In this document: one piece after another, positions 23,701 through 32,774 of the stretch
Layout: the number at the start of each line of letters is the position of its first letter
Numbering within the stretch: position 1 is the stretch's first letter
From: Tamarix chinensis
Lineage: Eukaryota; Streptophyta; Magnoliopsida; Caryophyllales; Tamaricaceae
Direction: 5' to 3'
Assembly: GCA_030549775.1 (NCBI GenBank)
Contig: CM060174.1
Coordinates: forward strand, 97,232,132-97,296,131
DNA: 64,000 bases
The notes under the pieces: model-generated
Databases searched by the model: none
What the model was told of the DNA's origin: nothing
The model's input: the letters and a program-made list of their open reading frames with translations, nothing else
Made by a program: the position numbers and the translations under genes

Positions 23701-26700
23701 CATAGCTGATCATGAATTATAAAAAAGGGAGAGAAAATGGATAAAGGTATTAGAGGAGAGTGCCATTGCCAGAAATGATGGATATACTATTTGCTTACAG
23801 CCTAAGATCAACCAAAATATTCATATGAAAGGAAAAAGACCAAAGAAAGGGGGCAATGTAAGAGTAGACAACATACATAGCCGCCTTTGCAACTAAATTA
23901 TGCAGGTCTGGCCAACAATAGTGTAGAGGGTTAGTGTGAAGGTCAGAGGGGATAGGGACAACATACACAGCTGCCTCTGCATTTGATTTACTCAAGTTTG
24001 ATAAGCAATATTAGAGGGAGGGGAAAGGAAAAAAAGGATATAAGAAATTTTATGTCATAATATGCTATGTTCTGAGATATAAATCCATACATCTTTTTAA
24101 ACCAAATCAAACCAAATTAGGTTTAAAATGCTTTTTAAACTCATAAAAATAGTTTAAAAACATCCTAGAGCTTAGTTACCAAGTTTCAAGATAATTGGAA
24201 AAAATATTTGAATTAATTTGAGTACGAAAACATTAAAGATCTATGAAGTGGCCAACCGTGTTGACAAAGTCAATCAACTGGTTTCACTGATGAACTAGTA
24301 TGTCAGAACTAGTTGGTTTGGTTTTCAAATTGACAGGTATGGCCAAACCAGTTGACGGGTTTTTGTAGAAAACAAGTCTTTCTTAAAAATTAAACCTCGT
24401 CCAAATCCCTTTGAAAATCAAAACCAAAACATAACTCCAAACCACAATTGAACACATTAATCATGATCAAGCACACAAATTAGCCCACATCAAATAGCCT
24501 TAAAAGTCAGGTATTACACTGTCAGCTTACCACCCTCACTAGCACAACCAAAATAGAAGTGATTAATTAGAGTATTGAGACATATTTGCACTGTTTTATT
24601 GGGGAAGAACCCAAGAGCTGGGATGATTGGTTGTCTGGGAAGAATATTGGTACAATATGTAATACCAATCCTCCATGCATACTACTTCTTTCACAGTGGT
24701 ATATGGGTGAGACCCGCCTCCCTTGGTGTGCTATGAATGGGGTATTGCGAACTTAGCCGCCGTGGATGAGGAGCTTCAGGTGTGTGACCTAATGTTGGAG
24801 GAGCTTAAGCAACCTTTACTTTGTGCCCATTAGCATATGAAGAACTTTGTTGGCAAGAAGTGCAATAAGATGTTCTTGGAGGTAGGGGACTGTTTTTATG
24901 TTAAACTCAAGCCATATCATTATCAGCACAAGTCATTGGCCACGTGCACGAACGAGAAGTTGTCACCAAGGTGGGGCTAGTTGCTTATCATCTTCAGCTG
25001 CTTGCTACCGCTCCTATCCACCTGGTCTTCTATATGTTAATGCTGAATCAACACTGGGATAGGGGCGACAACCTAAGCTAATCGCAGCAGTACTCACAGA
25101 AGAGTTGGAATGGAAGGCGTATCCGAAATCAGTCTTGGCTATGAGATGCAATGCTAAGTGGGTGCCTGAAGTGCTCATTTGTTGGTAAGGAGTTCCTGAT
25201 TTTGAAGCCTCACAGGAGGGATTTGAGGCGATCAATTCTCAATTTTCAGACTTCTGCCTTGAGGACAAGGCATTCGCGCGCTGGGGGGGGGTGAGTAATG
25301 GTAAGCCATTGGTAAAATACACTCATGTGAGGAGGAATAAAAAGTGGTAAAGATGGAGAAGGCCACATGTTAAGTTGGGAATAATTTTTTGTTACCGAGC
25401 ATTTATTTTCTTATTTCCTAATTTAGTGTTTTGTTGCCGAGTCAATTAAATCATTAGGGACCTGCTAATGTCATTAGATTCTCTTACGGATTGTTAGGGT
25501 AATGATTGTATATTTGGTCGAGTCATGTTTTCTATTTTATGTCTAGGGGATTATGAGGGAAATCAATAATGGAGAACCATAGGGAAGGATAGTAGAGGAG
25601 GTTCAAAACTCCAAGGTCCTCGACACTTTCTCTCTGTGTTTATCATGTCAATTTGATATCTTCCCGATTCCTTCTCAACCTTCTCTTATAATTCTGCTTG
25701 AATCTAGTTGTATCAAAGGATTGAGATGTTGTTTGGGAAAACTAGTTGAATTGAGGAGAAGAAGGTGGCTAAAAATGAAGGCATTGAGGCTAAGTACATG
25801 AGGCCATGAGGCCTAGAGACCTGACTTATCTTTTATGGGTTACAACTTTAAAAGGTCAGCCTATGTCCTTATTCAGGTCTTGCGGGGCATTTGTTCGGGT
25901 CAGATCAGGCGGGTTGGGCAGACCTCCTATTGTTTGTCCAAGTCTACTTTCAGAGGTGATAGTTATATAGTGTCTTCTGTTTTATGGGATGTGTTTTAAT
26001 AATTTGCCTAATAGTGACGGATATATCTAATATTATTTATATGTGATGTTTTTTAATAATTTGCCTAATAGTGATGCATATACCTAATATTATTTATCTT
26101 TCTTTTTTACATGTATCATTATTATGGGAAATTACACCAAATAACCTTGAGTTTAGACATAATTTACGATATAACATTGAGTTTGAAAAGTACCATATGA
26201 TCCTAAGTTTACATTTTTGCGCACTAGATGACTGTTTTAAAATATTTTTTTTGGGGGGGGGGGGGCTGATACCATATAAGGATTATTTGTTGCATGCATA
26301 ATGGTATGCTTTTCAAAAAAATTGGGGTATATTATATGTTAGGTTTAAATTTAGGTTTTTTTGATGCATTATCCTTATTGCTATTATTTCATTTGAATTT
26401 TCTTTGATTTCTTGTTTTTTTTTTTATATTTTTGGTTGACTAATTTCTTATTATAATTTTCTCCCCTAGTTTAGTTACTTATCAAGGTTATTTTATTTAC
26501 ATTTTACTGCTTGTGTTTTAAATTGAAAGTAACTTGATGCATTTTGACCATTTTAAGACGTGAATATAAAGTTTTTTGTAAGTTTATTTTTAATATTTCT
26601 ATATTTATTTAATGGTATTGCAAAAAATAGTTTAATTTATACTTTGTTTTTCACTTTTATTATATTACTCCCTCTGTATAAAAAAGAAAGTTATTCTGTC

Positions 26701-28413
26701 ATTTTGCATACTTTTTAAGAAAGCAATAAAAGTAGTCTTAAAATTATACTAACATCCTTTGTTGAAGAATAACAAAACATTTAATGTATATATAATTAAA
26801 AAAAAAAGTAAATGTACAAATGTAAAATAGACTTTGATTTTTTTAAATTGATTTTCTTTCTTGTACGAAAATTTGATGATAGAATGACTTTATTTTCAAT
26901 ATGGATGGAGTATTATTTATTTATTTATTTTCATTTGGTTGATTTGTTTTATTTTTATAGCTACTTTTCTTTAAAAATATGAAAGCATAAATTTAAATAA
27001 ATATGAGATATTTAATAATAGAGCTAAACAAAAGTTTAGAAATGTGTCAGTGCCTCAGTGGTGTATCTTGGACATCATTTGTTTCATACATGAAAGCCTA
27101 GTAAAAAAAAAGATAAAAGTAGAAAGATAATCGTTTTAAATTTTAGTAACTTATAGGAATTCTTGGAGTATGAATAAGATAGCATATGCCATGCAGTTTT
27201 ATATTAGGAAAACAGAATGGATTAGTTAAATAGTACAGGTATATTTGTCTATTAATATGAATACCATATAAAGGGTATGTGTAATTAATGTCCATACACT
27301 CGTTAAGACTTTAATTTCCTAGTGTAATTGATATAACTACTGAATTAGTTGCAATTTGCCAATTCACATGTTTGTGGATAACATTTACTTTAGTAACTTT
27401 AGTAACTTGAATTAGTTGGAGAAATGGATCCATAAATATTGTAGTTCTACAAAAATTACTGTGCATGGTCTCATAGATGCATGCTGCGCTCTATGGGCAA
27501 ACATTGTTTTGGATCTTTATGTTTGATATTGTTCATAGATGTCTTTAATTGCTTATGAACTATAAAATATATAGTATTAACTCTGAATTAATTTATTTCA
27601 TACTAACAAAAGAAGGTTGATGCATTTGTAACTGCCGCTTGTTGTAATCCTTCTGATATTGGTTGGCAGCTGAATACTTCGTTTCCTGCGCTGAAACGGA
27701 TTCTTGTTGGTGAAGGCGTTAGAGTAGAAGTTACAGGGGCGCAGGATTTCTTTTCATTCATAACTCTTGCAGCAATTTCTCTAATGAAAGTTCTGTGAGC
27801 AGACGGAAAAGTGGGCTTTGGCTCCTCCTGCATCCACTTTGCATGCCGTTGATCCCTGTTCAAATTGTAGGATCAGCATCCCTTGCTGCCTTCAGAGCTC
27901 AGAACTCTTATTCTTCCATTGAGATGAAGATTTTATCTAAAGACACAGTGGAGCTGAAACCAGAAAAATGTCACGCCCAAAACATGTACGTAAGGCCTCC
28001 TTGTGGTATCAATTCTTCGGATTCAAACGTGGTCATTCTGGAGAAGATGTCACGGAGGTTTTTCGGAGAAAGGATACTTCAAAGTAAGTCTTTCATCATC
28101 TGCACCTAGAGTGAAAGTGAAAGCATCAACAGTAGTTCAGTTTCAATTGCAACTCGAAAGAGATGTCAGCAATGATTCTCAGTCGGTTGCACTTGAAGAA
28201 TGGAGGACAAAGCCTACAATTGAGCGGTTATGGTTTGATGTAGTGGCCCGAGTTGAAGGTGAAAAATTGCAGCCCTTATCAGTTAAGGGTTTAAGACCTT
28301 TTATCAGTTTAGATTCTGCAGCTTGGAGCGATGTTTTGTCCAATATATCTTTCACCAGATTTCCGACCGCTATTTTACGTCCGCAGCCTTTGACGCTAGA
28401 TATTAAATGGTAG
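11509..28413 (+). CDS. TIN1: TIN1-like (TUNICAMYCIN INDUCED 1) ER protein gene, three exons, exon 3 frame-broken
   Basis: The family is plant-specific and ER-located; Arabidopsis TIN1 is induced by ER stress and its loss alters the pollen surface. The biochemical role is unknown. Exons: 11509-11709, 11787-12092, 27670-28413, all joined in phase 0 with GT-AG introns of 77 bp and about 15.6 kb. The first ATG gives a hydrophobic leader (LLFSFFRFLLPFIL) fitting an ER signal peptide. Family-like blocks follow: KWDLEKIR, a PWKGFDREISDF block, PVQIVGSASLAAFR, VELKPEKCH, EEWRTKPTIER, DVVARVEGEKL, LSNISFTRFP and the C-terminal LTLDIKW. The spliced length is about 416 codons, near the usual size. Read literally, exon 3 meets TGA at 27796; homology continues one frame over and returns near 28085. 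It is either a young pseudogene or carries sequence errors. Homology is from memory, not a search. Confidence 0.75.
11787..12092 (+). CDS. TIN1: TIN1-like exon 2
   Basis: It encodes 102 residues from DVLATIAARKKWDLEK to DDWLSLLLP. The frame is uninterrupted. The donor is CCT|GTGAGC at 12093. The closing block (GPLELHVRGDDWLSL) fits the family's 'PFELRV..DDRLSLSLP' region, which in relatives is followed directly by the segment found in exon 3, 15.6 kb away. Confidence 0.7.
12093..14480. other. First part of intron 2, no gene recognised
   Basis: Mostly plain intronic sequence. 13093-13350 on the minus strand is open and reads with normal amino-acid texture (KWGHFPPEIKEADFVIV), but I cannot assign it. 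13440-13800 is purine-rich, with two similar GAAGGGAAGGGAAGG blocks near 13470 and 13575 and an (AGAAAA)n stretch near 13715. A short CAA/AAT-rich microsatellite lies at 14252-14295. Confidence 0.5.
14490..15330 (-). pseudogene. LINE 3' end remnant with zinc-binding RT domain
   Basis: On the minus strand, about 15330-15130 reads as the pre-domain segment (FVLWSGTAHTKRRSLTAWK, then EGDLNLFDF, WNKAAVGRPLWQLA). Frame 15080-14742 carries the zf-RVT pattern: WQDLAIPRHQLIQWIAAHEHL, TKALLSQFGV and the metal-binding ECVLCNSAVETFTHL. The tail near 14650 keeps RRILFAAMVYHEW, the usual LINE C-terminal block. Stops interrupt it. It overlaps the domain range of the 7780-9425 remnant, so it is a separate insertion. 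It is antisense to the TIN1-like gene. Confidence 0.8.
15385..15985. repeat. Tandem repeat, about 198-201 bp period, three copies
   Basis: The marker GAGGGGAGAGAAAGTTCAA occurs at 15502, 15700 and 15901, and TAAAACCAAG at 15411 and 15608. Each unit also carries CAACAATATTAATAT and GACAATAGAAA. The third copy has a diverged 5' half. Confidence 0.8.
16085..16420. repeat. Tandem duplication, about 169 bp period, two copies
   Basis: TATTGAGCAA at 16131 and 16300, and AAACATACCCAAAACTTACAT in each unit, show a two-copy direct repeat just after the 198-bp array. Both arrays lie inside the LTR-like segment. Confidence 0.7.
17576..17602 (-). other. Helitron 3' terminal hairpin and CTAA end
   Basis: The stem CTGTGC/GCACAG with a 3-base loop sits 12 bases from the terminal nucleotide, the geometry expected of a Helitron terminator. 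The adjoining plus-strand base at 17575 is A, giving the expected T on the element strand. Confidence 0.65.
17750..18450 (-). pseudogene. Helitron Pif1-like helicase C-terminal remnant
   Basis: Helitron transposases join a Rep nuclease to a Pif1-type helicase for rolling-circle transposition. Read in order on the minus strand this gives VGIPVMLL, NIDHLVGLCNGTRL, TRLGNHV, then after a frame change NVGHKVLIPRMSLTP and NSKLPL, then AINKS, SNVGLLLKKHAFNHG and LYITLSRV. These match the family's VGVPVMLLRNID, GLCNGTRL, IPR...TP, TINKSQGQ and LYVALSRV blocks in order. A second tail copy (STTNVVFKEV) appears at about 17830-17780. Stops and at least one frame change make it non-functional. Rep and most of the helicase are missing. 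Confidence 0.8.
18441..18496. repeat. 25-bp tandem duplication in the helicase remnant
   Basis: CCAACCTGTTAAACTGAACC plus AAATA occurs at 18441-18465 and again, identical, at 18466-18490, followed by six bases of a third copy. It sits exactly at the VGIPV codons and helped break the helicase frame. Perfect identity suggests a recent slip. Confidence 0.85.
18500..21060. other. Helitron interior, no gene recognised
   Basis: AT-rich DNA with a short GTT/ATT repeat near 19070-19094. No coding sequence or RNA gene is visible. Confidence 0.5.
21065..21145 (-). pseudogene. Captured 3' end of a class I small heat-shock protein (HSP20)
   Basis: On the minus strand 26 codons read ENGVLTVMVLKVEEKMPKV, then NSIAISG and a stop at 21065-21067. 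This is the end of the alpha-crystallin domain (family ENGVLTVTVPK) plus the short cytosolic class I tail (KPEVKAIxISG). Sequence just upstream does not continue the domain, so only the C-terminal sixth of a roughly 155-residue chaperone is present. The following 250 bases (to about 20810) may be its 3' untranslated region. It lies inside the Helitron, a type known to capture gene fragments. It is not a working gene. Confidence 0.7.
21150..22250. other. Helitron 5' side, no gene recognised
   Basis: 21690-22190 is richer in G+C than its surroundings, with GTCGTCGTTTGAGCTTCG and repeated CTTCAATCTC phrases, and could be another captured host fragment. Its open frames (21711-21971, 21972-22196) match nothing I recognise. 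Confidence 0.4.
22250..24518 (-). mobile_element. LTR-like segment, proximal part of the AACCAGTT-family LTR (copy 2)
   Basis: On the minus strand it opens with TGTAATACC (rc of 24510-24518). It aligns to 3490-5400: TTTTGATTTTCAAAGGGATT early, several CAACTGGTT/CTAGT phrases, and GTTGATGTTTGGTTTGAG next to AAAACATG. It is non-coding. The Helitron separates it from its probable distal part (15340-17575). Confidence 0.6.
24540..25360 (+). pseudogene. Ty3/Gypsy integrase C-terminus and chromodomain remnant
   Basis: Plus-strand pieces in shifting frames read as the end of a chromovirus-type polyprotein. They include the late integrase core (GYCEL, MGETRLPW), VDEELQVCDLMLEELKQ, VGKKCNKMFLEVGDCFYVKL, the AYHLQLLATAPIHLVF block (family YKL.LP....IHPVFH), then DFEASQEGFEAINSQF and FCLEDKAFARWGGV (family FP.FHLEDKV..WGGG). 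Many stops and frame changes occur. Its 5' side is cut by the LTR end at 24518. It is the only Gypsy coding sequence in the window, in sense with the TIN1-like gene. Confidence 0.75.
25361..25960 (+). other. Probable 3' flank/LTR of the Gypsy remnant
   Basis: Non-coding sequence directly after the polyprotein end. A leader-like stretch near 25590-25700 (CTCTCTGTG, then pyrimidine-rich) resembles LTR transcription-start regions. No clear termini. Confidence 0.3.
25988..26101. repeat. 57-bp tandem duplication
   Basis: AATTTGCCTAATAGTGA occurs at 26001 and 26058, followed in both by CTAATATTATTTAT. The two units differ by a few bases. Confidence 0.75.
26127..26270 (+). repeat. Mutator-like terminal repeat relic and G13 run
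   Basis: GGGAAATTACACCAAATAAC, then ATATAACATTGAGTTT and GCGCACTAGATGAC, resemble known plant Mutator-like terminal sequences. They share ATATAACATTGAGTTT-type and GCGCAC blocks with 57105-57217 (opposite strand). An 8-T/13-G run follows at 26245-26265. Confidence 0.4.
26668..26910. mobile_element. Stowaway-like MITE
   Basis: It starts CTCCCTCTGTATAAAAAAG and ends ATATGGATGGAG, with imperfect terminal inverted repeats of about 33 bp (both ends also share an AGTYATTCTRTC block). It is flanked by TA on both sides (26666-26667, 26911-26912), the Tc1/mariner target duplication. It is 243 bp long and non-coding. Confidence 0.8.
26913..27669. other. End of intron 2, no gene recognised
   Basis: AT-rich sequence leading to the acceptor at 27669, with no TE coding remnant. 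This may be original intron sequence. Confidence 0.5.
27670..28413 (+). CDS. TIN1: TIN1-like exon 3, with two opposite frame changes
   Basis: The acceptor is TTGGCAG|CTG at 27669/27670. The first part reads LNTSFPALKRILVGEGV in the expected frame and then hits TGA at 27796-27798. From about 27750 the family-like protein (ESSVSRRKSGLW, PLIPVQIVGSASL, MSRRFFGERILQ) is read one base earlier. From about 28085 it is back in the original frame (APRVKVKASTVVQ) to the TAG at 28411. Net length change is zero: 744 bases, 248 codons with stop. The first shift lies near a T-rich run. The 26 bases between GTAAGT (28084) and CACCTAG look splice-like but are too short for a plant intron and would not restore frame. 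Confidence 0.7.
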
Positions 28414-28495
28414 GAAGCGTAAAGAAATTGTTTTATGTTTTTAATGTTTTTTAATTCGAGCTAAGCCATTTGTAAATTTGTTTGATTCGTGTAAA

Positions 28496-28501
28496 AATAA
28501 A
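28496..28501 (+). promoter_or_regulatory. Candidate polyadenylation signal
   Basis: An AATAAA hexamer lies 83 bases after the TAG of the TIN1-like gene. Plant signals are loose, so this is only a candidate. Confidence 0.35.
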
Positions 28502-28510
28502 ACAATTATA

Positions 28511-29148
28511 TATAATGCTTAATCACGTTTTTATTTTATTCTATTCTGTGTGTTTATATTTATGTATATACATTCTTTCCTTCCGGTCAATGCGCTCATG
28601 TCATGTAAAAATGCACCTTCCCACATGGGCGGTATTATTTGGAATTGAGATTTTAGTGTATGGTTTACTTTTTGGGCTTTTGTAGTCTTTTATCTTCTTA
28701 TATTTGGGACAAATACTCGTGTGTAGGTCATGTGTCACTGAAGTATAAGGTAGCACAAACTTCTATTAACTTACCGACAACTTACTATCTGGTTTGGAAT
28801 TAGAAGCCTAGTTAGACCTCTTACAAAAAATAAAATAAAAATTGCGCATGTCATTAAAACACAGCAAAAATTCAACGAGCTTTAAAATTTGAGCCGGGTT
28901 ATATTTTCCCAAGCCGATGCAAAAAGAGAAAGGAAAGAGGGAGAAAAAAAAATTGACATCTTTTATCATTATATTATTAAACTTCTGTCGTAAGATTGGG
29001 GCTTAAATGTCTCAAAAAATTATTTGCTAGTTTTGAAAAACTTGTTTAGCTTACCTTTTCTGAGCTTCTATTGTAAATGGTTAATATAACATCTTGTAAA
29101 TTTTAAACTGTTATAAATTAATAAAAATAAACAACAAAAATACCTGAG
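28511..29148. other. Downstream intergenic, no gene recognised
   Basis: AT-rich DNA between the TIN1-like gene and the next LTR-like block, with no recognisable coding or repeat structure. Confidence 0.5.
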
Positions 29149-30607
29149 TGTAATGTTCTATCCCCCAAAAATAATAAAGTAAGAAACATCAATGATATAG
29201 TTCATAAATCAACAAATCAAAGATAAAGTAAGAAGTATTCAAGGGATATTTTATTGCATTGAAATTAAACAAAACAATTAAATAAATTCTTGATAGCGAT
29301 TGAAAATCAATTAAATGTATCTATGCCGACATTTTTCCTATGCATTCATCATCACTACTTGTGGAAATTAAAATACAAAACAAAATGAGACACACCTCAA
29401 TAATAACCATTCTAGCCACATAAAAAACTATTTAAAAAAAATATTCCACCTTTAGCACATAACATGATTTAAACACCTTGAAAATCATATGAAAACTCAA
29501 AAGACATAATGAAGGAGTTAGCTTATAAAATGGTTAAGAAAATATTATAATAATTAGTCATATATTAATTTTTTGTATTTTTAAAAAAATAATAATCTAC
29601 CCCCATCAGACTACCGTGATTTTTCAAGACCGATCACACCAGACATCTCGAAAGCTTGATATTGTCGTATAATCATTTATTACAATACTAGTCATTGTGG
29701 TGCACCTAAAGACTCCATCCTATAACATTAATCTGGGGTAATAAATCCTATTTTCACAATCCACGTCGATAAATCTCATCACCATGATTAATCTAAAATA
29801 ATCACCATATTACTTTTCAGCAAACTCCACTTAGGTAGATTAAAATACATAAAAATATTAGTAAAACTTACGTAACTCTTAAACAGATAATCCTTTAACA
29901 CCCAATCAACATTTTAGGACTTAGACCAAAGATTTAAATAATCCACGAAATGACTCTTATACATAGAAATCCAAGAAATAAGAATTCATTAGATTTACTA
30001 CTTCATAAACATCAACACATGAAATCTTAAAACTCGTCATAAAATAATATTTAAAATTATTAACAAAATAATCATCCAATAATAATCATCAAGTGTTTAA
30101 ATCCAAATTTAAAAGGACTAGACATGGTACCTACCTCAAAGAGAATGACTCATTGCCAATCCAAACCCTTTTTTTTACCACTAATGAAGTGTACTGGATG
30201 GGGCTGCTAAGTATATGTATTCATGTTGAATAAGTAAGAATAAAAGGGTTGATTGTTGTACGTCTTTTGCTTTTAGCTAATTCCACCCACTTTTTATATT
30301 GAAATTCAGAGTATTCTACCACCCATTACTTCCCCTATATCCCACTAACACATGCAATAAGTTCTCCCACAACCAAAATACCTAACCATTACTTGGTCAT
30401 CTTAGAGAAGACAATGGACCATGATCCAAATATTTATGTGGCCGACTTCTATCCTATCACTCAATTTGTCATACAGGTACTTGACTCTATTAAATTGTAG
30501 TGATTATATTGCTATTTTTTTATTAGCTCATTTAAATAACTTCTCAATTATTTAATTCCTCATGGAATTATCATGTAAATTGTCTTATGAAAATTAGAAT
30601 ATACACT

Positions 30608-30615
30608 ACTAATCA
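30608..30615. repeat. Left 8-bp target-site duplication of the hAT element
   Basis: CTACTAAT, identical to 32350-32357. An 8-bp duplication is the hAT signature. Confidence 0.85.
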
Positions 30616-32349
30616 GGGATGGAGCTAGGATGTAAAGTTTATGGAGTCCTAACAAATAACAAGCATATATTTAAATATAAAACAACAATAAAATTTAAAA
30701 TAATAATAATACTATATTTAATATTATCCATAATCATACATAAATATTCATTTACAATTGTACTCGTTGAGGTTTTATATTTTGAAAGCAAGTTATGATA
30801 GTATCATTACTAATGATATCGGATATACCTTTTTCTATATATGACATCAGATAATTTTGTACCCATTCTTCACACATATGATTTTGCAACTTGTTTTTGA
30901 TAAAACTCATTATTGAAAAAGTTCTTTCAATAGTTACGATATTTACCAGCAAAATCAAAGCTAGCTTCACAAGTATATAAAACAAATAATACGTAATATG
31001 CTTCTTTGTTTCCACTAGCTTCCTTGAGAGATCAAAATGTTCTTTTAATTTAGATAATCTATTATCAAATCGAACATCTAGAATATGATTCTCAAGCTGA
31101 TTATCCAGTATCACAAGATCAACATCATAAAAATCCTTAGGATAAAACTTTGTTAACCTAATCAATGAATCTTTGTCAAAAGCATAAAATAACCCCGATA
31201 GATTCAAGCATGATACACAAGACAACAATGTAGTGCCTATCACGTCAAAACGTGATTCAGGCTCCCTTAATTGCAAGTCTAATATGCCGTAGAAGCAATC
31301 AAACTTGTAAGGATGCATATTTGTAAGAAATAGAGCCAACCTTTGTGACTTGTTTTCCTTAACATATCAATCATCCATATTTGGCATCACAATATTCTTA
31401 CTATGGAAAAATAAAGAAACTTTACCAATAAGATCTTCCAATCCTTCATCCCTTATGGTTTGGAGGCATTGTTTAGCAAGTTAAACAAGTCTCATGGCAT
31501 TCATAATGTCATGATTATACTTATGTAACATCGGAGACAAATCATTCGTGATACCTAGAACCTTTTTCATCAAATGTAGCATGAAAACACACTCAAAGGA
31601 CATTAATAGATCTTTGAAAGCTCTAGCCTCACCTTTCTGTACAATTTTTTATATATTTTTTTAAAGATAAATTACTTCAACACCAAGAGAAAATACCTTA
31701 ATTAAACTTGAAAGAGACTAAAGATGTGACCCCCAATGAGTATCTTTAACCCTTGAAAGGGCTGATTCTTGATTCAATCGACACCCATGTTCTATATTGC
31801 GTAGATCAAATGCTTCTTCTAATTCCAGAGCATGTTTATCTTGAAGCATATCTCGACGTTTGTTAGATGATCCAATTATATTAATAACACTAGTAACAAT
31901 AAAAAACAACCAATCAACATCTTCATGAGATCTTGCAACTGCAATGAGTGCCAACTGAAGTTGATGAGCAAGATAATGAAGGTAGTAAGCTAAATTATTT
32001 TTATTGTGAATAAAAGTTTTCAAATCACCATATTCTCCTCTCATATTGCTTGCTCCATCATAACCCTACCCTCATATTCTTGATAAGCATAATTTTTATT
32101 TCATTAACATTGTCTCAAGTGTTTCCTTGAGTGACATAGCATTTGTATCAACTACATGTGTAATACCAATGAATCTTTCCATCATAAAACCCCTATGATC
32201 CACATAACGCACAAAAACAACCATTTGTTCTACTTATACTCCATACTTTTTTTTTGATATTTTATCTTGTATACTGTATATATAATATATAATATAAAAA
32301 ATCCATGTGGTTAGGCAACCCCATGGGTTCTTAATTGCCTCCGTCCCTT
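30616..32349 (-). mobile_element. hAT transposon relic, 1734 bp, both ends defined
   Basis: The left end CAGGGATGGAG and the inverted right end AAGGGACGGAG (rc of 32339-32349) form a short imperfect terminal inverted repeat, flanked by identical CTACTAAT. The interior encodes a decayed minus-strand transposase. The element is shorter than full length because the N-terminal coding part is missing. Confidence 0.85.
30752..32260 (-). pseudogene. hAT transposase relic (DUF4371 / ZMYM1-like type)
   Basis: The plant hAT group is annotated as 'zinc finger MYM-type protein 1-like'. From about 32225 on the minus strand: VRYVDHRGFMMERFIGITHV, then SLKETLETML and YDGASNMRGEYGDLK. Next come AYYLHYLAHQLQLALIAVA, SNKRRDMLQDK and KDTHWGSHL. 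A broken section reads FECVFMLHLMKKVLGITNDL and NAMRLV. The 31339-30752 part gives LYFY-like DCFYGILDLQL, FYPKDFYDVDLVILDNQLE and the C-terminal dimerisation block (ERTFSIMSFIKNKLQNHM, EWVQNYLMSYIEKGI). The N-terminal TTF-type zinc finger and first part of DUF4371 are absent. Internal stops occur. It is not functional. Confidence 0.85.
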
Positions 32350-32357
32350 CTACTAAT
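32350..32357. repeat. Right 8-bp target-site duplication of the hAT element
   Basis: CTACTAAT, identical to 30608-30615. Confidence 0.85.
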
Positions 32358-32774
32358 TGTGCATTTATTTGCATGCAACATTAATTATTAATTATGATTA
32401 ATTTTATTTCTACTCATGCTATCTTTAGCTTATCCAAAGACCCACTAAACATCTACACTTCTACTATTACTCATGCAATTCACACACACACATACACAAT
32501 GTGTTATGTATACCTAGCTACACATACATACACAATATATATGTAGTATAGCAATAACCCTATGTATATTCACCTTCTCATATATGTATATAAACTTTTT
32601 CCAAGCTAATATAAACATATGTAAGTTTAAATAGAAATAAAATCTATGAAACCCAACAAATATTCCACAAAAATATAAGAAAAATAACACACCTAGTAAC
32701 CTATTATAAAATAACTAATTTCACCAAATATCATAAAATAGTAATAAAAAACTATTAATTCGTGGGGTATTACA

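Larger units (their letters stand above)
12093..27669 (+). other. Intron 2 of the TIN1-like gene, about 15.6 kb
   Basis: It begins GTGAGC and ends TTGGCAG, joining exons in phase 0. From 5' to 3' it contains unassigned sequence (12093-14480), a LINE tail, LTR-derived repeats, a Helitron, more of the LTR, a Gypsy pol remnant and a Stowaway-like MITE. Almost all recognisable TE coding remnants are antisense to the gene except the Gypsy piece. The intron call depends on the exon homology on both sides. Confidence 0.65.
29149..32774 (+). mobile_element. LTR-like element interrupted by a hAT insertion
   Basis: It begins TGTAATGTTC and ends GTGGGGTATTACA at 32774, the terminus also seen at 3489. 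Without the hAT insertion and one copy of its target duplication it is about 1.9 kb. It is non-coding. The flanks show no matching 5-bp target duplication (CTGAG against TTCAA), so at least one boundary may be wrong. Confidence 0.45.

Noticed and set aside
28084..28109. GTAAGT...CACCTAG as a tiny intron in TIN1-like exon 3
   Set aside because: 26 bases is far below plant intron size, and removing it puts a TGA in frame.
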